Of a stretch of DNA of 64,000 bases, positions 49,801-61,800 are shown piece after piece (position 1 is the first letter of the stretch; every line of letters begins with the position of its first letter). The stretch covers positions 9,052,001-9,116,000 of the forward strand of contig NC_088708.1 of NCBI RefSeq assembly GCF_963576615.1. Reading direction: 5' to 3'. The translations under genes were made by a program, and so were the position numbers. Source of the DNA: Watersipora subatra. Its lineage: Eukaryota; Bryozoa; Gymnolaemata; Cheilostomatida; Watersiporidae. The notes below the pieces were generated by a model. That model searched no databases. It saw only the letters and a list, made by a program, of their open reading frames with translations, and was not told the origin of the DNA.

Positions 49801-52800
49801 GGTACATTACGGATATTACATTTTATTGCAGATCACAACTACTAAATACAATAAAATTACTGTAGGTAACTATTATAATTACTAAGGTTAACATACTATT
49901 TTGCTACTAATTTTAATATGTACAGCATTTATATAAAATTTTGACGAGTTTTACCAAGGGATGGTTGCATTATATAATTGCTATCATTTCTATACCCCCT
50001 ACATACATTTTCACCATACGATGCCAACCCTGGAACGGATCAAAATCGGGTACTGAGGGTGCACTGTACCTGACTGCGTCTTAGTTGATCTCCTGCACTC
50101 TTGTGCCGCTTTTTAGCCTCACTAAGCTCTGTTCGGTAGCTGCCTGTGTTAAGGCTACCCCCCAAAGGCAGCTGCCATACTGTCCTTTTGGCAGTCATCA
50201 GCAGCCCGGCAGAGTTCGCCACTGCAATACAGCCATATTAGGAATTAAGAGAATAATGCTGAACGCATGTCTGTAGCACCAGGAGACGTAGTAGAATGAG
50301 AAGTATGCAAGGTCTTACTGGCCTCCCCTGGTTCTGGTGAAGAGCTCAATGCTATAATTACAATGTATTCATTTCTACAGCTACTCTCCAGAATATGAAG
50401 ACACCAGTCTCTATGTGAACAAAAGCAATAGTAGCTAAATGCTTTGGTGATTTTGTAACCAACACAAGGGTTATTTTTGCCTTTTCTGAAAGAGAAAAGT
50501 CACTTATCTACCCTAAACACTTACTTATAGGCAGCCCATTATGAAGAATCGCACTACACTAACACTGATTGTTTTCATATATATGGTATTGAAAACAGAC
50601 CTTTAACAGTAACAAAAGATGTTTTACTGGTTATAAAAACTGTCAACTCCATATGCATCAAGTTACGATATTTATTCACATAGTGCTTAGCAAGATCGTT
50701 TTTGTAACAAACTATCTTGATTAGCTGCCCGATCGATCAATCTATATTAAGAAAGCAGCAAAGAGCAGTAAAAATTTCACAGACTTGTATTATTGACTTC
50801 CATGGAAGGAGACAAATGTGAAATGGTAAATACTTACAGTGACTGCCTGTGATATTATGGCTGGTTCCACTGTCATCACCGCTAAGGTTCATCTTTATGA
50901 TACTGCCGACTTTGGCGCAAAACACTGCATTCTGTGTGTCACTCACTGTAAAGACCATGTTGTGATTATGTGTTCCACACAAGCAGCTAGAAGCAAATAC
51001 TTAACACAATAGACATCTCTCACCCATTCGCTTCTGTATCTAGCCCAACGAATAAGAGCCTTTGAGTCATAACAAGAAATCATGACTAGGCGATGCATTC
51101 ATCTTAAGCTGGGCGGCAGGAGAGAGTGATGACTGCATATGTACAGCCCATCATGTCATAGTAATGACATGATGGGCTGTATTCCAGACAGCCCATCATG
51201 TCATTACTATGTTAAACCATAACTGTCACGTATAACTTTTATCGTATTTTCTAGGTAAATCAGACACGCGGATTCCAATTTTGTACTCAAAATAAAGATT
51301 GGTCCACTAACCTTCAAAGTCATGAAGGCTTTTTTAAAGTGTTTTAAAGATGTGGTTGCGTCAAAAAGGTCGATTTAATGAAATTAAAACCCATAAAAGG
51401 CTAAAACATCAGCTACAATTTGATGCCATTTTTGTCTTTGTAGACCGACCCTGTCCAGAGATGTATGCGTTTGAATGAGGCCCTCTTTTAAAAAGCTCAC
51501 GTTCCAGCGGGTGCTTCTTTCGTGACGTCACTAGTGATACATCTGAAAAGAAACCACGATCAATAAATATAAGGTCGCTTCATTAGCCAATCATCAGCGC
51601 GAAACTTTTATATAGGTCGTAATAAATGTTATCACTCGTAAAACGCGTTGTCTGTGATCTCGAATTTAGGGATTTTACTCTATTATTAAATCGCATGGAC
51701 ATCGATATTTACTAAATTAATTAACATCGTTACTTTAATGAATTACTCGATCGACAAGTTTTATTGGCGAACAACATAATTGTAAAAATTGCTGTGAAGT
51801 TACTGCGAAGGTGACTCCGAGTTTTCTGGGCATCAGGTGGTTAAAGTTCTACGAGGAAGATCAGAGAATGGAGGTAAATTTATCTTTTACTTTGAGTCTC
51901 CTATAGAGTTTCCTGTTGAGTTTACATTCAGATTATATTTCCTTGTTTGAGGCTAAAATGTAATTTCCTGCGCGTGCGAGATACGTATGTACAGTAAGTT
52001 CTTGACGGCTTCTTTTTAATCTTTAGCATCTAGCAATACAATGGCTTAGATTGATGAATATACTGAAGGTAATATTTTAGTACTCATTAATACATGTACT
52101 AATTAATAAAATTATAACTTTTTGCTATCACTAATCATCGTTTTATAATTTTTTATCGGTTCACCTAGCTACATTTGCTTAAAGTTTTCTGTGGCAGTTT
52201 TATCTAGTAAATTAGATTTATGATTTGACTTTGGATGTTCACTTCTCACTTGTAGAAAGTGAAGAAAATCGATTGATCAATGCAAATCTTCAATTTCCAG
52301 AACCAAAGCTCCGAATCGTTGGCTTGGCGTACTTATGCCTTTGTTAAACATTTATTCATTTTAAAAATTACACTCGCAATCTATCTAACTCCCAATTTGA
52401 AAGCTTTCAGTAGATACACGTTAGAATGACATATCTATGAATGACATATATTTATTGTATTTGTTTTACAGATTACAGGATGTTTATGTGGTCCCACCCG
52501 CCGAAGCAGCTTTGTCAGTGTGGAAACTGCCATAAATGGGAAAGAGAGACTTGAATGTGTGCTGCATAAACCATGATGTTTTGTTTGAGTTTGCTGCAGT
52601 AGATGAATTTGTCTTATTGTATCAGCTAAAACTATGTGAGTGGCCACGACTTGATGAATATTTTTAATGAAAGCTTTATGCCAAGAAGAAAATTTTTTCG
52701 TTTGTAAAAATTATATAATAAAATAATAATGTTGAAGATAATGCAAAACATGATTTGCAGAATATTGTAGTAAATTGGATACGGTATATGGATGTCCGCA

Positions 52801-55800
52801 GAACTGGAGAATGTGAGTTCAAATCCAGTTTGCAGCAGATTTTTCATCCTTAAAACTCTATCCCTATGTATATTCTTTTCAAAGACGCAGCTTGCTTATT
52901 TTACTTACGGTAGTAAGAAACTAATTTTCGGTGTGGGCAATGATATACAGCCCCACCCCCACGATTGGCAACGGGCATAATGTGGGCGGGGCTTTTGGGA
53001 GGCTGTATATCGTTAGTGTGGGTAGCGACGGAACTGTGCCGATACAAAGATCTTATTCTACATACCCTAGTGCGCTTGACAGAATTACCGTAGACCGGTA
53101 GAATTGGTAGTCGGTACTCAAATGTTTACACAGCATTTGGAGAAAGTGAGTAGAACAAATTTTCAATTTTCATTATTTGAGGCCTTTGAAACATTCATAA
53201 TAATGTATCTGTAGCTGGATTTAAAATTTTATTCCAGCCAACATGAGCAAATACAAAATAAAATATATGCCAATAGAGCCGCGTAGGACTAGACTTTTAT
53301 TGCAAATAGCCGATGTGAATACGAGATATATTGACAGATATATCACGCGTGACATCATTTTGGGCAAGTCTGGGCATGTTTTTTTGGCCTGAGCATTTTT
53401 ACCGCGATCAGATTTTTTCGATTTTAATTTTCAAATATCTTGGCAATGAGATTGCCTAACACAACAACCAACATGTCAACTGATAGAGAAAAAAATGCTT
53501 TCTTTTAAGATCAACTCAAATTTGACGCAACCACATCTTTAATATCCATCTCGAAAACAACACAATCGGCATAACAAGCTCCGCCTATGAATATTGGACG
53601 TAGCCTAGCTTTTTAAGAATGGAAGTTAGGGATGTTTAGTCCGATTTAGAATGATAGAGATGGGTGTCTTAAAACCCATTATCTAAATTAAGCCTGTAAA
53701 ATAATCTCAGTCTTTTATGAAAGGTAAATAAACCATTTAAAATTGCCCGTAGCTTGTTACATGTTTAATAGGCTGAACGCCAAAAAAATGAGCTCAAAAA
53801 AGCTCCAAATCCGCAATTTCACCACAAACTAGCGTGTTATCACGGTTTGTTGAGCTCATTTTTAAATATGCATTGTTAAATAGCTTATCTACCTCTCAAA
53901 AACGACTTAAATTATTTTACAGGCTGAATTTAGATAATAATGGGTTTTGAGACACCCATCTCTATCATTCTAAATTGGACTAAACATCCCTAACTTCAGT
54001 TCCTAAAAAACTAGGTTACGTCACATATTTATGGACGGAGCTTATCGTGCCGATTGTATTGTTTTCGAGACCGATAATAAACGCTGTAAAAACGCCTTCA
54101 TTACTCTGAAAATTAGTGGACCAATCTTTATTTTGAGTACAAAATCGGAATCAGCGTGTCTGATTTACCTAGTAAACATGATAAAAGTTGTACGTGACAG
54201 TTATGGTTTAAACTAATCTGAAGCCGTGACCACACAGCAACTGAAACTTCTCAGCCGATGTTTGTAGCTGACTACCACGTAAGTTTGAACCGAACTCCAC
54301 AGATTAATGTCATTTCAGCTATTTCTTGTTCTAATGCTGCACAATTCCATTTACAACGTTAGATTTTTACTTAGATTTCAGTAAAACGGATCATGGACTA
54401 CGATAAACTTATTGCATAATTTACTACTTTAGGAAGGTGAATAAATATTGTGTTCGCTAATAAAAGTTGTCCAATTAAACGCAAGCTTTGGTTACACCTA
54501 GCCAAACGAAATTGAGCGTACAGTAATCGAAGCTGTTTAGCGGAAAGCTTTAATGCTTTGGCTGGTTTCTTCACTAAAAGCTTCTTGCTTTGCTTCCGAA
54601 ATCTTTGCTTTGGTTGCCCCTTGTGGTAACCCCTTGATAGAATAACAACAACCAAGATAGAGGTGATTGTTATATAAGCAAAAGAGCTGGCATTAGTTGC
54701 TTATCAAAACAGATCCAAAGGACCAACCATAAAAATAACAGAAAAAGCTCTTATTGCTTCATAACAATATTAATGTTATCGGCTATGTATTGCGTTAAGT
54801 AAATTTTGATTAAAAAAACTATGACTGAAACGTGGTTGAAATCGCTTGCCGCAGTTCATAAGACGATCAATTTCAAAGCATTTGAAATGAGTTTAACTGA
54901 AACTATGCACAAGGTATACAAAAACGAACGATGAGACTATTGATGCTAGTTAGCGTAGATGATTCAAACCTACTAGAGAAAGATAATCACATGGGAACTC
55001 CAAGGATCATGGGGAAGCTACTCCTACCAATTGTAGGAGTATAACAATATGGTAAGTACAGAAGAGTGCAGAGAAATGACTAACACTGGCTAGAGAAAAG
55101 AGTGCATAGCATAAATACAGTAAGAAAACAATTCCTACCTGCTAGAGGAGTTTTGGTATTGGAGCATTTCCGTATATCCTCATGACTCATTGAGCTATAG
55201 CCGATGTCAGCTACAACCACACAAACACAGAATCATGATAGCCCACCGGGTATCATACTCCATGTATACTGCGTTTGGTAAAACTCAGCCTTGCTTCTGT
55301 TGGACAACAACAATTGTACAGGAGGCAAATAAAAACTGCTACTAGTAAACTAGATATATACTCGAGTTTTTAACACTGGCCAAGCTAAAATGCATAGCCT
55401 AATATACATAATGTCGTGTAATTGAGTTAGGCTGAAATATTCTTGCAAGCATTGAAAGAATCAGCCTCACGCTATGTCCTCAAATTACACTAAACACATT
55501 AGCATGACTGGCGGACTCAAACGTGACCGCTATATGAATCACATGACTACCTGCAGCAGTGTTTCCATCTACTTTATTGTAAGCGGAAGTGAGGTCAGCT
55601 GTCTCTAACACGAGCTCCCCGCTGTTACCACTTCCTCTGCTGAGAGAGTCAGCATCGATGGAGGGTCCTATACGAGTGAGCAGCATAAATTGCATGTAAA
55701 TTGAGTAGAGACTCATAGTCAAGGGAACACTGCCAAAGCATTAATTAGTTAGATGATCTATCAAACAAATAATTAGCAAGACTCACTCCGAGCCTTGACG

Positions 55801-58800
55801 GGCCGTCGAAACTGTGAAACAGCCCTGATGAGATGTCGCAGCTTTCGCCATTTCTCAAGAGCATTGGAAGCTTCTTCTGGCCATTTGCTCTCCAGCACTG
55901 CCTGAAATATAGTGACACCAAATCATGTTCCAAGGAAAATAAGAGATTTCTGAATATTCGAGTATATGACTGGAGAAACAACCTCCCCCTAGAAGCTTGT
56001 AATACAAACCGTATTATAGTAGCCATAAGTGATGGCATTGGCATTCAGTCCAATTCTTCTCATCTCACACAATACCTTGACTGCCAAGATGGGAAGCTTG
56101 TAAATACCGCAGAGTTGCATCATTGTCCGATAGCATATCTGCGAACAGAACCACGACAGAGTATGCTTCTATTCAGGCTATGTTATTATACCACTTATGG
56201 TTTTTCTAATACGTTTTCAGTATAGATGTGCAATAACTAGGATGAACTGTGTAAAACTTGAAATTGAACAGATATGGTTTGGTTGAATTTATGTTGTCTA
56301 TATATTGTATATTTAACACTTTATTGAATCGTAATTAGTTCTGAAGATTCAGGGTGAAACAGCTGAAAGACAAGCACAAAAGCCTTCTCGCTAGGAACCC
56401 TGGTAAATTAGAACGAAAAAAACCTGATGAATGAAGCAGCTAGAGAATGTTGGCAAGTGTACTGCTATTAGTCTCATGTCAGAAAGCACCCTAGTGGACT
56501 TATGTTTGACAGAACTCGCTCACTGATACTGAGTCATAATGAATAGTGGATTCTGATAGGCTCAAATTGTATGCATGAATATGTATGCATAATAATGTAT
56601 GCATAAACTTTACTGAAAACAGATCACATCTAAGTTGCAAAAGAAACTCCTTCAGGTCGTGATATTAAGCGTAATTCTCATCTGGAGAAGCACTAGGAAT
56701 TTGCATTCCAAATACCGAAACATTTTTTATTTCGCAGGAATCACGGAAAGCTGATTTAAAGACTCAGACAGAATATATCAGCAATGATCGAAAAGTCCAA
56801 TAGGGTAGAACGAGTCTGGAAGGATAAATCAGCTGCATAGACGTGAAAGGAGTGCGAAAACCCAACAACCAGACAATGCTCGTCATAACTTGATCTAGCA
56901 GTTAGTAGCAACGCCCACGTGGGTACCTCTTGGGTCACACAGATAGCCTTACCAACTCTAGTTTGTATAACGTGTAAGGAATCTTTTCCGCTAAAGCGAT
57001 CTACGATGAAAACAAGGTCACTTTAGGTCTACACTAGAACAGGATATACAGACAATCTCTAGTCCATAATAGCGTGAGTAGGCGGTGGGAGCTGATTTAA
57101 AGGATGACAACTTATTGTACAAAATGCATACAAAATTTACAGCAAAAACTCGCAATGGTGAATGTTTAAAATTCAAACTGATGCATTTAATCAATAATTA
57201 TGTAAAGATGAAACAGTTGAAAATATATCTAGGAGTCATGGTAAGCCTTCCTACAACCCTTTAATATATAATTAAGTTTTCACATTTATAATTGGTCAGT
57301 CAGCATATGCCACACTGTACTGCAGTATTCACTCAACAGTCAGCTATCGTATTCACAGAAAGCAAGTAAGTTTAACAAAATTTTAGCGGCATAGTTGCCC
57401 TTGTCTTTGAGAATTTATCAGGCGATCTATTACTTGACCTAAAAACTGCTCCCAGGGTTTTGGGTTAATCAGTACGTATATACCATAAAACCTCTAATTG
57501 AATGCCACCTCCATTTGACACTCTTTGATCTTTACGAATCCATAACAGCGAGTGATCAGTACAAAAGTGTCCAAAAACCGTACTAATAATGACTCAGTGA
57601 ATAACAATTAATTCTTTCAATGTTTCTATTCGTATCGAAGTCCGTTTTCCAACTCCAAAGCTAGGTTTTTCTATTTAAACTTTGAAAGCAGCACCACAAA
57701 AATAACTAATAACTGTATCAGGCTAATCGTAATTTCTTTTTTTAATGTGGTCTTGATACTTCGATGTATGTAAAAAACGGTGCACATTTACGATGGCATA
57801 TATGAATGACTAGTTTTGAGCTAAAAGCTGTCCTGAGAGCACATGCGGCTAAAAGTCTATCATTATTTGTGCGAAATGCAAAGCGTAAAGGTTTTGCTCT
57901 GCTAAAAAATTGTTTGGACACTAGTACTGACTAGTTCAGCTGTGCAGAAGAAGAGTTGAGGTCAGAAAACATTGTGAAAGGAATTGAACTGCAAGATTAA
58001 ATCGTTCTAAGCAAAAGCAACAATCAGAACGCAACTGGCCAAGCAAGCAATGCAAATATTTTTGTTTCAAATATGTTAATTTTTGTTTTTGCTTGTATTA
58101 TAAGAATGGTTAAATTATGTCATTTGTTCTTGAATATATATTTATAGTATTTGATAGATTATTATTATTTAACTTTATTATTAACTTATAAATTTGCAGA
58201 TTTATAGCATATTATTTAATAGCATCGCTGCGGTGATCTGAACTCGGGCTTACAAAGGATCGACGCTCATAACTCCTCTTCTATTGCACATAAAAAACTA
58301 GTTTTGGCTGCAAACTGTGGAAAAGATATCAATGAATGCAATGAGTTTTTATGCAACATTTTGAAATATAGTTATAAAATAAAAATATGCCTTCAAATTT
58401 AGAATGAAATAAAAAATTCATAGTTCTGACGACCTATTTGAAAAATACTACGCCAGCTTCTATTTGAACTCTACTTCTATTTGACCACCACTACAGAGGA
58501 AGGGTTGAGAGAGTGTGAGAGCGCCATGGAACTCAAATAAAGGTTTTACAGTAATCCTATAGTGACTTGCGACATGCAAATAAAACTCGGTAAAAGATTA
58601 AATAGACTTTCCTAAAGATTATTTGGGTGCATTAGAGTGTCTTGCTGCTAAGTCATTAAAATTAAGTGTGTAAACATATTCACATGATAACATTTATATA
58701 AACAAACAGATGAGAGCAGGCACGCCTTCATGATTACCTCATCAGGAGTATGTAGCCTGTACTCCTGCGTTTTCTTCAACACTATGTTAGCAGCTCTCAT

Positions 58801-61800
58801 TGCCGATTTAGGAGAGTTGCTGACTTGAATGAATGCAGGTAGGTGTGCAAACCACATGCTGAATGTGTTATTCACAAGACACTTGGCCCAGAGAGTAGAA
58901 GCTGCAACACCTTTTCGAGACACGGAGGCAAGCTGTAATACAAAAAATGTTAACTGTGCAGCAACTTCAACTCGTAACTTGAGCTAATTCACACTTCAAT
59001 GACACAATTTAGAAATGGTTATAAACGGAGACGTTTTTTCCAGCAAACCTGTATAAGTTGTCATAGGTTGCACATTTTCTCTGCCTATCATCAGCCATTT
59101 AAGACAGATTTTAAACCCATAGCCAGTGTGACGTACTAGTTTTAATGCTGCTACTCTTTGTTGCTTAGGAACAGATAATGAATAGCCTAAAACTGTATTT
59201 GGAAACTTAACATTATAGTCACAAATACGATTAAGCTCTTCTGATTATTACAAATTACAAATTTTTCTTACCAAATATGTCACATAACAATGACATGTAT
59301 AACGAAGCTGAAAACTATGAATGACTGATTAATACAAAAAGGAATCAAAACTCAAATATGATAATACATGTATATATAATTATATACAGTATATATTACT
59401 CATACACTATTAGTATTTGTAATATTCTATGAACCTACATGTAGCAGTCACAAAATACAGGGAAGTAAATTTCCGTACTAATTTTGTATTACTATTTTGG
59501 TGATAAGCAGTCAAGATTATTCGCACACACTTGCAACAAAATTTCATATGTAGCTTTCACATCTCCAGTAAGCCTTGGAAAAAGCGGGCTTAACATTATC
59601 ATTAACACCTTGTGTGGAAGTTATACACCATAAAACCTCTAATTGAACGCCACCTTTATTTGAACGCCACCTCCAATTGACCGCCACTCCGAAAAAAGGG
59701 TTAAAAAATTGACCGCCACTCTCCAATTGAACACGAACTCCATTTTACTGCCATTTTGACATTATTTGACTTTTTCGAGCTCGTAATAATCACTGAAAAA
59801 ACGAAAAGCTTAAAGCTTTTCGTTAAAACTTTGAAAGCAACACCGTAACAATAATCAATAACGGTCTCAAGCTAGTAGTAGCTCTCTGTTTAACGCCGTC
59901 TTTCTACTTCGAAGTAGCCTATGTTTATAAAAAAAAATGGCTTAAATTTACGATGGTAGATGAACTTGAAAGCAATGCCATTGAAATAACTACAAACTGT
60001 CTCAGACTAATAGTAGCTCCTTGTTTAACGCGGGCCTAATACTTTGAAGGACATACATATAAAAACCGGTTCGCAAGTTTTTGATCAAGGGTTACGCAAG
60101 CAAACTTTTAGCAAGCAAACTTTTACGCATTGCATTAGTACTAAATGCAGAGCGTGAAAGTTTTGCTCTGCCAAAAAATTGTTTGAACGCTAATATCGAC
60201 TAGTTCAGCAGTGCAGAAGAAGAGTTGAGGCCAGAAGATATTGGGGAAGGTATTGGACAATTAGAAGATGTTCGTTTCATCGAAAGCAACAATCAAAACG
60301 CAGCTATCCGAGCAAACCATCGAAATATTTTTGTTTTAAACGTAAATTTTTGTTTCTGCACGTAATATAAGGATGGTTAGTTTATGTCACTTGTTCATGA
60401 ATATATATTTGTATCATTTGATAGATTATTGTTGTATAACTTATAAATATGCAGATTTATAGCATGTTATATTTAATAGTATCCTCGCGGCTATCTTAAC
60501 ACAGCTTACAATGGATCGATGCTCATAACTCCACTTCTATTGCACATAAAAAGCTAGTTTTGGCTGCCAACCATAGCAAACATCAGTGAGTGCAATGAGC
60601 CCTTATTCAACAATGTTCAATATAAATATAAAATCAAAATATGTCTTCAAACTTCGAATGAAATAAAATTTGAAAATTCCAACAAATTGCAAAAAAGGAC
60701 ACAGGCCATTAATATCATCGCAGGTCAATTGCAAGCAATAGATATCAACTGGTAGAGATAATTCTCAGTTTCTCGATGCACATTTATTAAGAGATCTTTG
60801 ACAAGTTGGAGGTAAGTTAGCACATTTATTGCATTCAAAATGTTTAAAATCGGTCCACCGGAAAGAGAGAGCAAAATATAAGCGACATTCGCTGCGCCCG
60901 TAAGAGGGCTAAACTTATCTTCCAAAAATTCTGACGAGCCATTTGAAAAATAGACCGCCAGCCTCTATTTGCCCGCTGCCTCCAATTGACCGCCACCATA
61001 GACGAGAGGTTGAAAAATAGAGTGCCATGGCGATGAATTACAGGTTTTACGGTAAGTGTCTTTTTATTGGCAAGATATATATATATATATATATATATAT
61101 TACCTGCAATTGAGATAGTCTTCTTTTCAAAAATGAAAAGAAAACTATCTCAATTGCAGGTAATGGAAGATACAGTGCTGGCATATCCATGCAGCGACAC
61201 AGAAAGCAAGCAAACTAATAACTGCTTGGTAAATAGACTTGCAGAGTTACTCATCACTCTGTATCTGTAGTAAGACAATAAGTACACCACTCTCACCTTA
61301 AGACCTGCCTTCACCTCAGCCTTACTACGTTTAGCAATGAAGGTGTTGGCATCAGGTGCAGGAGTTGGCTTATCCTGATTTATGTGTAACGATTCTGGCT
61401 TCTCTCGGTGTGGAAAAAGATCAAGGTCGAGTCGAGAGGGAAATGTCCCATACTGATAGGTTACTGGAGTGCCTTGAGACTCATCTGGCAGTGGGGGAGT
61501 TACAAACACTGTATGTCCGCTATAACATCAAGAACACACGATAACTGAGTAGACAGTATGTTCAGTTTAATGTGTTCGAACTGATAAAAAGCAAGTCGGA
61601 GATGAAGAATATCGTGGTCACTCACCTTTTGTAAGGATCAGGTTCGAGCAGCTTGGGAGTGTCATAGTTCTCATCCACGTTCTCCGCACACTCATCAAAA
61701 AAGAGTAAACTTGTGTCATTCCGCATGTTGAACGACCTCTCTTCTATGAAGCTGGCAAAAGCTTGGGTTCTTACGAGTTGCTCATAGAGCTTATGGTAGG

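Larger units (their letters stand above)
51212..54211. mobile_element. TTAA-flanked 3-kb transposon with long, foldback inverted repeats
   Basis: TTAA at 51212-51215 and 54208-54211 bracket inverted ends starting ACCATAACTGTCACGTA, which match for about 100 bp (GTAAATCAGACACGC, TTGTACTCAAAATAAAGATT). The right side carries a second inverted repeat: 53535-53715 against 53910-54065, pairing for well over 100 bp around a 200-bp loop. TTAA duplications are typical of Kolobok and piggyBac; which one is unknown. It lies in the DENND4 intron between exons 55139 and 50945. Confidence 0.8.

Noticed and set aside
52790-52840. A genuine tRNA gene suggested by GAGTTCAAATCC
   Set aside because: No A box or cloverleaf stems; the same segment recurs at 42.7 kb as part of a SINE-like repeat.
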